Shown: positions 1 through 8,466, counted from the first letter of the stretch. The stretch is DNA of 38,025 nucleotides from Rhodospirillales bacterium (GCA_021775095.1 JAJFII010000041.1:1-38025); one strand, 5' to 3'. Notes: generated by a model from the sequence alone, not told the origin. A program made the numbers and translations.

Positions 1-142
1 CCGAATAGTGGTCCAGCAATTCCTGCAACTCCGCTTCCACAGCATGACTGATCAATTTTTGTGCACCCGTTCTCAGCAAATCCGTCAGCGGATCCAAAAT
101 CGTGTCTCGACCTGTAAGTTCAACAACGTTATTCTTCGTCAG
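1..142 (-). pseudogene. IS256-family transposase, N-terminal part, cut by window edge
   Basis: Read on the minus strand from about 142 towards 1, the translation contains DPLTDLLRTGAQKLI followed by AVEAELQELL. This is the characteristic N-terminus of IS256-family (Transposase_mut) transposases. The DDE catalytic core would lie left of the window. Where an ATG would be expected (142-140) the sequence has CTG, preceded by an AGGAG ribosome-binding site at 157-153. The copy may therefore be decayed or start from a weak codon. Family assignment is from the visible sequence; whether the element is active cannot be judged from 47 codons. Confidence 0.75.
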
Positions 143-145
143 GGT

Positions 146-202
146 GGCGTATCTCCTATGGTTGCTTTGATGTCTTGCAACAACAATTCAACCTGATACG
201 CC
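146..202 (-). promoter_or_regulatory. Leader stem-loop next to the IS256 transposase ribosome-binding site
   Basis: GGCGTATC (202-195 on the minus strand) pairs perfectly with GATACGCC (153-146). The second arm touches the AGGAG ribosome-binding site at 157-153. In a read-through transcript this 8-bp stem could reduce access to the ribosome-binding site, a known way for insertion sequences to avoid expression from outside promoters. The pairing is seen directly; the role is inferred. Confidence 0.4.
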
Positions 203-797
203 GCTTTCTTTCAAATACTCAAACACCAGTTTCGGTTATAGCTCCTTGAATGAGTTGGGCCGAGTGAAAAGACAACAAGTTGGGAGACCCTTTAAACTAT
301 GTTTCGTATACATTAGTGAATACAAAAGATTAAAAATTCTGAAATTATGTGCTTATTGTACCGAATATGTTTGCTGCAAATGACCCTCTCCCCAATTTCG
401 CACTCCTGAAAAGTAAGTGAAGTATGCATGTGAAATGGTGCCCTCGCTTGGACGACCCGGCGGGAGATTTTCCAGGGGTTGAAGCCGGGGCGGGACATCA
501 GACATTGGCTGAAAATCCACTAAAACTTGAAACAGGTGAAGGCCAACAGCCTCTCGGCCCAGATTACACAGATGCGCAGCTTTCCGATAATGATCCAATC
601 TTTCACATCCTCAATGGCAAAAAACCAATTTGAACCGCCTGCCGAAAGTGAGTAACCTCTATGGATAAAAACCTTCTAACAGCGGCAGTGTTCTAATTGT
701 GGCATGAGACCGCAATTTTCTTCTACTTTTCTGATGTAAACCCATAAAATGCTGCTGTCATGATTGAACGCTCCGATATTGCTGGGAGAAACTGATA
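203..797. other. Gene-poor stretch between IS256 remnant and DJ-1 gene
   Basis: The first ~60 bases probably still belong to the IS256 left end, but no terminal repeat could be fixed. A 69-codon plus-strand frame (424-633) has no convincing ribosome-binding site and is antisense to an equally long minus-strand frame, so neither is called. The last ~140 bases are AT-rich and should hold the promoter of the gene starting at 798. No tRNA or clear terminator was seen. Confidence 0.5.
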
Positions 798-1382
798 ATG
801 CCAAAGGTAGCAATTATCCTCACGCAGGGTTTTGCAGATTGGGAGTATGCCTTGGTCGCAGGTACGGGTGGTCCTTTTTATGGCCTTGAAGTTCAGTTCT
901 TTGCTCCTGAAGCAGGGGACGTTCGCTCGCAGGGCGGTCTTGTTTGCGTTGTCTCACAGAGACTGGGCGAGATTTCCAAATGGTCACCAGAGGTGGTGGT
1001 TGTCGTTGGCGGCAATATCTGGGAATCTGAGAATGCGCCTGATATCGGGGCGTTACTTACTGCCCAGCACACTGGTGGCGGTGTTGTCGCAGGAATTTGC
1101 GGCGGAACTCTAGCACTTGCTCGGGCGGGATTGCTCAACGAGACGCCGCATACCTCGAATGATGCGAATTTTCTCGGCCAGAATGCAAAAGGCTATTCGG
1201 GTTTTGGGTGTTTTCGTGAAAGCGTTTCGGCAATATCTGACAATCGTGTGATCACCGCACCCGGAACGGCACCCGTCAGTTTCACGGCGGCAATATTCGA
1301 AAGTATCGGTCTAGACCAAGAAGTTGTTCGGCAATTTAGAATGATGATGGCGGCCGAACACACTCCAGAAATATCGAATTGA
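798..1382 (+). CDS. DJ-1/PfpI family protein (class I glutamine-amidotransferase fold)
   Basis: The 194-residue protein spans a single DJ-1/PfpI domain. It has the nucleophile-elbow motif AGICGGT with the candidate nucleophile at Cys101, and an acidic residue in DWE at Glu16, where DJ-1 family members keep the glutamate that tunes the cysteine. A histidine at 118 follows, as in several family members. The start is supported by GGGAG at 784-788, nine bases upstream. Members act as glyoxalase/deglycase-like enzymes, proteases, chaperones or isonitrile hydratases, and the sequence alone does not choose among these. It stands alone, 255 bp before the TarD-like gene on the same strand. Family call is firm; substrate is unknown. 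Confidence 0.85.
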   Translation: MPKVAIILTQGFADWEYALVAGTGGPFYGLEVQFFAPEAGDVRSQGGLVCVVSQRLGEISKWSPEVVVVVGGNIWESENAPDIGALLTAQHTGGGVVAGICGGTLALARAGLLNETPHTSNDANFLGQNAKGYSGFGCFRESVSAISDNRVITAPGTAPVSFTAAIFESIGLDQEVVRQFRMMMAAEHTPEISN

Positions 1383-1637
1383 CCGGATGACGATAAAGGA
1401 AATTAAAGCGCGGCCGCAACCAGATTAAACACGCCATCCTGGTGATGTGCAGTTGGATTAAGTCATGTCCAGAAGCACGGTTATCGGCTTAGAACGTGTT
1501 GCCAAAATGTCTCTGAGTGCGCCGTCTTTTTTGGTTTTCTCAGGCACTTCCATTGCCTTTTGACAGGGGGTCGCTTTTTATAAGGCGAGCCATGTCGCGG
1601 CCTGACTGGCAAAGCCAATAACCAGGGGACCCATCCT

Positions 1638-2801
1638 ATGCGCATCACCGATATTCGGGAAAGATCCATAAAACTCGATGTGAACATCCGCAATGCGGCT
1701 TTTTCATTCGATGATATGACGACGTCAATTGTTGCCGTAAAAACAGATGTCGTCCGCGCTGGCGCGCCGGTTACCGGATATGCGTTTAATTCGACGGGGC
1801 GTTATGCCTGTGGCGGGCAGATGCGGGACCGACTGATCCCCCGCCTATTGCGCCAGGATCCGGAAACCCTGTTAGACAACGACGGGAAAAACTTCGATCC
1901 GGACCGGTTTTTAAAAACCATGATGTTTGGCGAAAAGCCGGGCGGTGACATGGAACGGTCAGTCGCCATCGGCACCATGGAAGTTGCCCTTTGGGACGCC
2001 ATGGCAAAAATTGAAGACAAACCGCTCCATTCACTGATTGCCGAAAGATATGGCGATGGTTCGACGCCGGATCGAATGTTTTGTTATGTGGGGGGCGGCT
2101 GGTATTCGCCCGACGAAACACCGGCAAGTCTGAAGGCGGAAATGCAGGGTTATCTGGATCAGGGCTACACACTGGTCAAAGCCAAGGTCGGCGGCTTGCC
2201 GATTGACGAGGATGTGCGCCGCATCGAGACCATTCTTTCGATCCTCGACGGCGGCCATCAATTGGCGGTTGATGCCAATTGCGGGTTAAGCGGTGCCCGC
2301 GCCCTCGCCTATGCTGAGCGCTTAAAACCCTTTGATCTCCGTTGGTTTGAAGAACCCGTACACCCCATCGATTTCGATGCCACATCGGCCTTTGTTGAGG
2401 CCTATGGCAATCCAGTGGCGACGGGGGAAAACCTGTTTTCTACGCAAGATTTGCAAAATTTACTACGCTACGGTGGATTCCGTCCAGGGACCGACGTGAT
2501 CAATATCGACGTGCCACAAAGTTATGGCATTGGCACCTGTGCGGCGTCCATCGCCATGGCAAAAACACGGGGTTGGCTGGCCTCATCGATAATACCCCAT
2601 GGCGGCAATCAAATGTCGCTGGCTTGTGCGCTGGGGTTTGCCATGGGCATGTGTGAGTCCTATCCCAATGTGTTTGGTGTGTTCTCCGGTTACGCCGACG
2701 ACGCTCGGGTTGAGGACGGCTATTTACCGGCACCGCAAATGCCGGGTATTGGCTTCGAAAGCCAAAATGCGCTTTTTAAGCTGTTCAAAGACTTAGGGTG
2801 A
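1638..2801 (+). CDS. tarD: D-tartrate dehydratase-like enolase-superfamily enzyme
   Basis: This 387-residue protein closely resembles, from memory, the D-tartrate dehydratase (TarD) of Bradyrhizobium japonicum along its whole length. TarD dehydrates D-tartrate to oxaloacetate with Mg2+. The N-terminal capping domain includes MTTSIVAVKTDVVR. The barrel has the KxK motif (Lys181 and Lys183), metal ligands Asp212 (VDAN), Glu238 (WFEEP) and Glu264 (ATGEN), and the catalytic His321 in PHGGNQMSL. These fall one residue short of the TarD numbering (K184, D213, E239, E265, H322). Lys100 in GEKPGG is also conserved. An AGGGG element lies nine bases before the ATG. No transporter or regulator gene is adjacent. 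Other acid-sugar dehydratases of the superfamily remain possible. Confidence 0.8.
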   Translation: MRITDIRERSIKLDVNIRNAAFSFDDMTTSIVAVKTDVVRAGAPVTGYAFNSTGRYACGGQMRDRLIPRLLRQDPETLLDNDGKNFDPDRFLKTMMFGEKPGGDMERSVAIGTMEVALWDAMAKIEDKPLHSLIAERYGDGSTPDRMFCYVGGGWYSPDETPASLKAEMQGYLDQGYTLVKAKVGGLPIDEDVRRIETILSILDGGHQLAVDANCGLSGARALAYAERLKPFDLRWFEEPVHPIDFDATSAFVEAYGNPVATGENLFSTQDLQNLLRYGGFRPGTDVINIDVPQSYGIGTCAASIAMAKTRGWLASSIIPHGGNQMSLACALGFAMGMCESYPNVFGVFSGYADDARVEDGYLPAPQMPGIGFESQNALFKLFKDLG

Positions 2802-2881
2802 TCGGCATGCCGCCAATTTGTTGAAAGTAATGATGCAAGGGGCGAAAATTTAATTACGTCGAGATTATCTATGTCAGCCCC

Positions 2882-3808
2882 CTAATCGATATGTTCCTTC
2901 AGGTTCATGAACATACGTTGATTAAAGGGTGCCTTTTGTAATGCACTGGTGTATCGGCCAGCAAAATCGCTACCATTACGGCTGTCTAATTCATTCAGAA
3001 TGAATAGTACGAAGTCATAAGAAATATAGCTTTCGTGCAAAATTACCGCAGTCTTGAGAAGTTGCGCGTCGGAAAATCTGTCCAATTGGGTGAAGTCACG
3101 GACAAATACGGCGTCGGCCCACAAAACCTGACTCATTGCGCCATAGGGGTTATTTTTAATTTGAAATGGTCTGAAACAACGGCCAGCTACATCAATAAAC
3201 TTATGCAAATGAAACCCTTGGTCACGGAGAAAGAGTTGGATGTCACCGAACAAGGGTTGGTCCTTATAGACAGGCACGAACTCCACCTCCGACTGGATAA
3301 CTGTTGCGTTACTCATCGTATTCACGCCGTGACGGAAGATGTCTAGTTCGCCTCCCTGCACATCAATTTTCATGAAGTCGATCCGTGGACATTCACCGAC
3401 ATCGTCTAGCCGTTTGGTTTGAACTGTCTCCGTTTTAACTACGTTGAAATTATATCCCGGCCCAGCGCCGATGGATTCAAACAAATCGATCACTCCTGGA
3501 TCAGGTGTGTAAAGCGATGAACACCCAGGATAGTGAGTTAATTGAAACGACGCCTCCTCACCGTCACCAAGGAAATAAGGCAGCCATGTGCAATTAGCTG
3601 CTCCCTCCTGGTTCAGGCGAGCCAGTTCCATAGGATTGGGTTCAAACCCGATCACTTCGGCTAACCCTTTATCCAACAGGCTGGCGTAGCAGGCTTCGCC
3701 TTCAAGCATAGCACCCACATCAAGAATTTGAATGGTTTCAATTTCCGTCTCAAGGGTGGCGATGAGATCGAACGGCGGTTTCGGCTGAATTGACATAAAT
3801 GATATCAT
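2882..3808 (-). CDS. FkbM-family SAM-dependent methyltransferase
   Basis: The 308-residue product has the FkbM arrangement. SAM-binding motif I is ILDVGAM (from about residue 28), an acidic adenosine-binding turn follows at EVIGFEPN, and the family signature FMKIDVQGGELDIFRHG lies near residues 145-161. FkbM enzymes O-methylate sugars or polyketides and are common in surface-polysaccharide and glycoprotein loci. It is convergent with the TarD-like gene. Upstream it faces IS remnants and then the TPR glycosyltransferase-like gene on the same strand, so a role in modifying a glycan is plausible but inferred. No strong ribosome-binding site precedes the ATG at 3808; an in-frame ATG at 3796 is an alternative start. 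The C-terminal ~90 residues are not recognised. Confidence 0.8.
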   Translation of the reverse strand: MISFMSIQPKPPFDLIATLETEIETIQILDVGAMLEGEACYASLLDKGLAEVIGFEPNPMELARLNQEGAANCTWLPYFLGDGEEASFQLTHYPGCSSLYTPDPGVIDLFESIGAGPGYNFNVVKTETVQTKRLDDVGECPRIDFMKIDVQGGELDIFRHGVNTMSNATVIQSEVEFVPVYKDQPLFGDIQLFLRDQGFHLHKFIDVAGRCFRPFQIKNNPYGAMSQVLWADAVFVRDFTQLDRFSDAQLLKTAVILHESYISYDFVLFILNELDSRNGSDFAGRYTSALQKAPFNQRMFMNLKEHID

Positions 3809-3931
3809 TTAGCGTTTCGCGCGTCATGTCCAGCCGTGCAAAATATCCGTCGGATCACAGATCATAGGGCAGGGTGTTTGTTGAGTGTCCGGTGAATCAC
3901 CACTCGACGGTCTGTCAATATTTCGTTGTGC

Positions 3932-4078
3932 TCAGGCCCGAACGGAATGCCAGGGCGGCACCTCTTCGTTGCGGTTCATTTTATGGTCAGCAATACCGGC
4001 GAAGGTGTCGGTCAGCCAGGCGTGTGGACCGACGCTGTTGAGTTTGACTGTTTCCACCAAAGCTTAGGCGTTGGCGGC
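3932..4078 (-). pseudogene. IS66-family transposase C-terminal remnant
   Basis: Minus-strand translation gives TVKLNSVGPHAWLTDTFAGI then ADHKMNRNEEVPPWHS. This matches the typical C-terminus of IS66 TnpC proteins (IATCKLNGVDPHAWLTDVL...IADH...LLPWNW). The frame is closed by TAA at 4066-4064 just upstream of the conserved segment, and nothing of the remaining ~450 residues is present. It is a dead fragment. Confidence 0.75.
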
Positions 4079-4090
4079 TGACTTATACCG

Positions 4091-4218
4091 ACGAGTAGTG
4101 ATAATAACCCATAGAGATCGTCCAAGCACCCTGCTGGGCAGGAAGAATCACGCAGTCGATGTCCCTCTCGGGCCACAGAGTGGCCCAGCCATCTCTATGA
4201 GTCATTATCATTACTCGT
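4091..4218. repeat. MITE-like 128-bp element with terminal inverted repeats
   Basis: The left arm (4091-4118) and the reverse complement of the right arm (4191-4218) match at 25 of 28 positions. The ~72-bp core has no reading frame but contains a perfect 7-bp stem, GGGCCAC-aga-GTGGCCC, at 4170-4186. The right arm overlaps the decayed IS630 remnant. A short, non-coding unit with long inverted ends next to transposase scraps fits a MITE or a pair of IS ends, though a structured RNA is also possible. No target-site duplication was identified. Confidence 0.5.
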
Positions 4219-4567
4219 TAGTATTACTGCCACACCTCCAGATCTTCGAACTGGGGTTTTGATTATCCCTACCGGGTCTTCCATCGTTCATCCAGGCGGT
4301 GTCCATGGACTTTTTAATCGATACCATTTGTTTGGTATTGAGCGGTGGTTCATCAATGAAAGCCAATCACCCTTTTAATTTACCGTGCCGCTACTGAAGA
4401 CTTTGGAGCTTCTGAGCACACCTGCCCGACTCTCGGCGAAGCTTCACCATGTCGTTGACGAAATTTGGCGAAATGCGAAAATGCCGCGTCGCTTCCTGGT
4501 GACCATTGTTCCCGCCTACAAACGCAAGAACCCGCTCACGCTACCCAACTGTAAGTGGCTTACCCAT
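4211..4567 (-). pseudogene. IS630-family transposase remnant with stops and internal deletion
   Basis: An ATG at 4567 follows a good AGGAGG. It opens as MGKPLTVG, meets TAG, then continues in frame as RERVLAFV...EATRHFRISPNFVNDMVKL, which is the helix-turn-helix N-terminus of IS630/Tc1-type transposases. After two further stops the same frame gives LAFIDEPPLNTK (4366-4331), resembling the catalytic (FIDET...NTK) block that is normally well over 100 residues downstream. The gene has therefore lost its middle and its end. The last ~35 codons before the TAA at 4213 are not recognised. Confidence 0.65.
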
Positions 4568-4653
4568 GGACGCCCTCCTATATCTGCCTAATAAGGAATG
4601 AATCACAAATCTCCAAAGGGAGGAATCCAAAATTTGGTAAAATGCGATACGCG

Positions 4654-7032
4654 CTAACCGGACGAATTCCATCGATTGAAACTGGCGTTAGTCACGATCG
4701 TACCCCCTTGAGATGCTTCATATGCCTGCATAAAAAAAGCTTCCATCTCCCTAACAACTTCTATTCTCTCATATAACTTGTGGGAATTTGCCATTATTTC
4801 GGCCTGCATTTGACGTTTAAAGTCCCTATCCTGCGCAAGTCGCAAAGACAAATTTATGAATGATTGCTCATCCGTAGCGATTAAATCGTTCAATCCCATT
4901 TGCCGATAACAGGCTGTTACGCAGTTACCGCTGCAATATGCTCCGGGCCAGGCAACAATTGGAGCCCCAATACCCAAGATCTCGAGGCCGGAATTCGTCC
5001 CCGAAAGAAATGGGTTATCCAATATTGCATCGGCGAGATGTGCCAATCCAAAAAACTTGTTAACCGACAGGTACGGTACGAATTCGATGCGGTCAATCAC
5101 ATCGGGAAAGGACCGATTTAAGCGTTCTCGCACAAGTTGGCCCCAGTACCCGCCAAAATAATCGCTGATCAGGACGAGGAGCCCGTCGGGATCACGCCTC
5201 AAAATCTCTGCGAGTGTTGCGTCGAGCCCCGGATGGAGTTTGAACAGAGATTGCGGATATAGGTAAAGCCTTTTATCTTCGGGCAATCCGTATTCTGACC
5301 GGGTAAATACCTGTGTGGACGCTTTCGGGCGATAGTAATAGGTTGGCAATAGACTCAGCTTAATAAGCTGTTCGCTGTAGTGCTCATCGGCATCAACGGG
5401 TTCAGTTAGGGCCGATGAAATAAAATAGTCAATGTTTGGGACACCGGAAGATTCTGCATGACCAATGGTAACAGCCTGAACGGCTGCTAACCGGGAAAAC
5501 GAGAGGAAATATGTATAGGGATCCATTCCAATATCCAGATAGAATAATATATCCAGTTCTTCAGCAGCGATTCTCTCCCGGTCCAGTTCAAGTTTTTTAT
5601 GTAAGGGAACAACCTTATCTACGGCTTGGAAAATGGCTTCAGAAATTTCATCTTTCTTGTGTATTGGTTGAATGGCAATGATTTCGAATTGGTCGTTTGA
5701 GAAATGTTCTATAACACCTTTAAAGAGTTTTCCAACGGTGTGGCCCCAAAGGAACGACGACAAAAAACCAATTCGTAAACGCCCGGGTCTGCGACGATGT
5801 GTGGGATGGCAATGGTTTGCCTGATAGGCCAGAGTTGGGCAGGCAGAGAGGTGTAATCTGGCAATACATTCAAGTATGCATTTGTTGTTTTGAGAGTGAT
5901 AGGCCAAATAAAAGTTGGTCACCCCTACATCAACCATGGGGTCATCAACCGAAAGGGGACGGTTTCGCAATTCTTGAATTGACTCAATCAGTTGTGATCG
6001 TCTTGATTGCATCTCTTCCGTTGACGAAAGGATAACCGGTAGCGCCAAAGCCATCCGGATATACCATCCGTCTTTATTTGGCTCAATGGCCAGGGCCCTG
6101 TGATAACTTGCAACGGCCTCATCCAGCTTTCCCTGTTCCTTTAGCGTCGTCCCAAGGTTATTATGGGCCTCGGCGTAGTCGGGTTGGATGGTTAAGGCGA
6201 TCTGATAGCTGGCAACGGCCTCATCCAGCTTTCCCTGTTCCTTGAACGCAATCCCCAGATTGTTATGGGCCTCAGCAAAATCGGGTTTGATTGCTATAGC
6301 TTTGTGGTAACTTGCAACGGCATCTTCCAGCTTCACTAGCTCCTTAAGGGCATTTCCCAGATTGTAATGGGCTTCAGCGAAATCTGGTTTAATGGTCAGG
6401 ATTTTGTGATGGATTACTATAGCTTCATCAAACTTGCCCTGATCTTGGAACAGAACACCGAGATTATTATGTGCGTCGGCGTAGTCGGGTTTAATGGTCA
6501 GGGCTTTTTGGTAGCTAGCAATGGCCTCATTCAGCTTCCCCTGTTCCTTAAGCGAACTCCCTAGATTGTAATGTGCCTCGGCGTAGTCGGGTTTGATGGT
6601 TATGGCTCTGTGATAATTTGCAACGGCCTCTGCCATTTCCCCCTGGTCCTTAAGGGTATTTCCCAGATTGTTTGATGCTTCAGCGAAATCAGGTTTGATG
6701 TCCATGGCTTTGTGATAGCTTGTTACGGCATCGTCGAGATTTCCCTGTGCCCGTAGCGCTAGGCCCAGATTGTTATGTGCTTCGGCATAGTCGGGTACAA
6801 GAGCGATGGCTTTACCGATCAAATCCACAGCAATGTCATTTTTCCCCACCTGATAAGCAATAACCCCAAGATAATGCAAAATGTCAGGCTGATTTGGTTC
6901 AATCTGTAATATCTGTTGATAGATGCCTTCGGCCTCAGGCAAACGGCCCGCGTTGTGATACTCGAACCCGAGGTCAATAGCTTGCTGGATGGTTCGTGTC
7001 GTTTGTCCGGGGGCTCCGTTCTCTTCGCCCAT
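4654..7032 (-). CDS. TPR protein with SPINDLY/O-GlcNAc-transferase-type (GT41) C-terminal domain
   Basis: Of 792 residues, the first ~330 are about nine tandem 34-residue tetratricopeptide repeats (recurrent AEAHNNLG...GKLDEAVASYHKAL), near identical enough that the DNA shows a 102-bp period between about 6,090 and 6,990. Residues ~405-760 match the GT41 (OGT/SPINDLY) catalytic region: RIGFLSSFLWGHTVGKL, IGHAESSGVPNIDYFISS, LYLYPQSLFKLHPGLD, and ILDNPFLSGTNSGLEILGIG...WPGAYC. Relatives transfer GlcNAc or other sugars to Ser/Thr of proteins, and in bacteria often sit near flagellin, adhesin or polysaccharide genes. The nearby FkbM gene fits glycan modification. No good ribosome-binding site precedes the ATG. 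The cytosolic location is inferred from the absence of a signal peptide. Donor and acceptor are unknown. Confidence 0.85.
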   Translation of the reverse strand: MGEENGAPGQTTRTIQQAIDLGFEYHNAGRLPEAEGIYQQILQIEPNQPDILHYLGVIAYQVGKNDIAVDLIGKAIALVPDYAEAHNNLGLALRAQGNLDDAVTSYHKAMDIKPDFAEASNNLGNTLKDQGEMAEAVANYHRAITIKPDYAEAHYNLGSSLKEQGKLNEAIASYQKALTIKPDYADAHNNLGVLFQDQGKFDEAIVIHHKILTIKPDFAEAHYNLGNALKELVKLEDAVASYHKAIAIKPDFAEAHNNLGIAFKEQGKLDEAVASYQIALTIQPDYAEAHNNLGTTLKEQGKLDEAVASYHRALAIEPNKDGWYIRMALALPVILSSTEEMQSRRSQLIESIQELRNRPLSVDDPMVDVGVTNFYLAYHSQNNKCILECIARLHLSACPTLAYQANHCHPTHRRRPGRLRIGFLSSFLWGHTVGKLFKGVIEHFSNDQFEIIAIQPIHKKDEISEAIFQAVDKVVPLHKKLELDRERIAAEELDILFYLDIGMDPYTYFLSFSRLAAVQAVTIGHAESSGVPNIDYFISSALTEPVDADEHYSEQLIKLSLLPTYYYRPKASTQVFTRSEYGLPEDKRLYLYPQSLFKLHPGLDATLAEILRRDPDGLLVLISDYFGGYWGQLVRERLNRSFPDVIDRIEFVPYLSVNKFFGLAHLADAILDNPFLSGTNSGLEILGIGAPIVAWPGAYCSGNCVTACYRQMGLNDLIATDEQSFINLSLRLAQDRDFKRQMQAEIMANSHKLYERIEVVREMEAFFMQAYEASQGGTIVTNASFNRWNSSG

Positions 7033-7717
7033 ATTACACGCTTATCCCATAATTTGATGATACAGAGCAACTTTAGTCAAGCGTCGTCAAAATGAAAAGA
7101 TCGGGAATTCATTAATGCCAGACCCAATATAGCTGTATGACTTACAACAAATCATTTCCGGAAAGTACACGTTCTGGATGCATATTTCTCTGGGTGATCG
7201 GAAGTTCTTTTTATGCATTCCGTTTTCGAACCCGCTCATGGCGGCACGCAATGATCTGAATTTTGTCTGGACGTTTTTATAAAATGATCGTCGTCGGAAT
7301 ATTCTTCTGTAAGGACGGATCGAGGGCGTCGAACTTGTATTTGGCACCGAGGCTCCGCATTTTTACGACTTCATTCAGGTCACCGGATCGCTGACGATCG
7401 CCGTGCACCTTTTGTCAAGCAGCGTGTGGGGAAATTTGTCATGGTTGGCGATACATTGAATTTTTGATGTGCGCGTGCCTGCTAACCCCCCCCCCCAAAA
7501 AAACCCTACCTGCAACTTTTACAACCCCAACACGGTGGCCATAAAAGTTTTCCATTTTGCCGCCAGGAATAGGTGCCCCTCCAACACGATGGGTATAATT
7601 GCGTCAATCAAGAATTCAGACATATAATCGAAATCGGCATCAACCCGTTCACAGAACTTGCTAAATTAACGGGCCGCGCAAATTGCCGGATTTGACCCGG
7701 ATCGACAATCAACGGGA
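7033..7717. other. 685-bp gene-poor region with a C11A7 tract
   Basis: No frame here has both a ribosome-binding site and recognisable protein sequence. Fragments such as ADDRRAPFVKQRVGKFVMVG (plus, ending near 7,467) and a 34-codon minus frame starting near 7,628 look like possible gene debris but are not identifiable. Position 7486-7503 is an unbroken run of 11 C followed by 7 A. The end near 7,040-7,080 presumably holds the promoter of the minus-strand TPR gene. Confidence 0.5.
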
Positions 7718-8038
7718 TTATACGTAATTTTCGCCCCAATCGCGCAGCGCCAGCAAAATGGGTGCCAGTGTCCTGCCTTTTTCACTGAGGCTGTATTCAA
7801 CGTGGGGCGGGACCACGGGATAAACCGTGCGCACGATCAGGCCATCTTTTTCCAACTCTCTAAGCTGTTTGGTCAGCATCCGTTGCGTGACGTTGCCGAC
7901 GGCTCTTTTTAACTCGTTGTATCGCTTGGTCCCCTCAAGCAAATGATACAGGGCAATGCCTTTCCACTTGCCTCCTATCTTTTCGAGCGTGGCTTCCACC
8001 GGGCATCCGCGGGAGCAATCATAGTGATCAAATCTCAT
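7718..8038 (-). CDS. HxlR-family winged-helix transcriptional regulator
   Basis: The 106-residue protein has the HxlR signature. A cysteine-containing N-terminus ([19 protein letters not shown]) precedes the winged helix with [26 protein letters not shown] and the wing [17 protein letters not shown] start it at the ATG at 8038 because GGAGGG lies five bases upstream; an in-frame start 13 codons earlier lacks this. HxlR regulators usually sense electrophiles, quinones or aldehydes through the N-terminal cysteine and repress an adjacent operon. Here the divergently transcribed monooxygenase/oxidoreductase pair, 110 bp away, is the obvious target. Two cysteines in the N-terminal CxxxC-like segment (Cys8 and Cys12) are candidate redox sensors. 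The inducer is unknown. Confidence 0.88.
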   Translation of the reverse strand: MRFDHYDCSRGCPVEATLEKIGGKWKGIALYHLLEGTKRYNELKRAVGNVTQRMLTKQLRELEKDGLIVRTVYPVVPPHVEYSLSEKGRTLAPILLALRDWGENYV

Positions 8039-8062
8039 TAAACCCTCCACAGGATATTTTTT

Positions 8063-8089
8063 GTACCTATAGCACACAAGCGTGCGTAC
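8063..8089. promoter_or_regulatory. Candidate HxlR operator between divergent genes
   Basis: GTAC at 8063-8066 and GTAC at 8086-8089 flank an inner GCAC/GTGC pair, giving an imperfect dyad in the 110-bp intergenic region. HxlR-type regulators commonly bind dyads with GTAC-like or TAC/GTA ends. The sequence symmetry is visible; assignment to this regulator rests on position only. Confidence 0.35.
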
Positions 8090-8148
8090 TTGCGAAACTG
8101 TCTCTTAAGCTATATCTAACCAGCGTCGGCAATACAAGGAATTGACGC

Positions 8149-8466
8149 ATGACAAATATACGCAATGGTGCGAACAGCTACGCCAACGCAGACAAAATCG
8201 ACTTGCTGAAAATCGAGCTTCTGCAATACATCGATATTTGCCGCGCGAAAGCCGGGTGTATTCAATATGACCTGCAGCAGGACAACGACGGCTCGGCGCC
8301 TTTTTCATTCCCTGAGATCTCGGAAATGCGAGACCTCTGGCAGACGCATGGGAATGCGCCGCATCCCGCCGCTAACAAGGTGGCCACAGACAGCGCCGTT
8401 AAGGCATTTACACGAAACGAAATGACACAGTCGGCTGAACCGTCGGCGATTGGAGAGATTTTATGA
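8149..8466 (+). CDS. Putative quinol monooxygenase (ABM domain)
   Basis: This 105-residue protein matches the antibiotic-biosynthesis-monooxygenase (ABM) fold, a dimeric ferredoxin-like barrel. A helix with DLLKIELLQYIDICRAKAGC leads into the conserved strand IQYDLQQDND, then the F-S-F-P-E-I-S-E strand and a helix at MRDLWQTHGNAPH. Family members such as YgiN oxidise quinols or interact with quinones without a cofactor. AAGGA lies upstream of the ATG. Its stop overlaps the start of the next gene by four bases (ATGA), so the two are translationally coupled. The divergent HxlR regulator suggests induction by quinones or related electrophiles. The substrate is inferred, not seen. Confidence 0.75.
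   Translation: MTNIRNGANSYANADKIDLLKIELLQYIDICRAKAGCIQYDLQQDNDGSAPFSFPEISEMRDLWQTHGNAPHPAANKVATDSAVKAFTRNEMTQSAEPSAIGEIL

Noticed and set aside
424-633. 69-codon plus-strand ORF and overlapping minus-strand ORFs
   Set aside because: No ribosome-binding site or recognisable family, and both strands are equally open, so there is no basis to call a gene.
2802-2881. Shared terminator between TarD-like gene and FkbM gene
   Set aside because: Only a 10-bp CGGCATGCCG palindrome and a GGGGC/GCCCC pair with a very long loop are present, and neither has a T run.
7521-7628. 34-codon minus-strand frame beginning MSEFLIDAIIP
   Set aside because: It has no ribosome-binding site and no known relative, and lies in decayed DNA.
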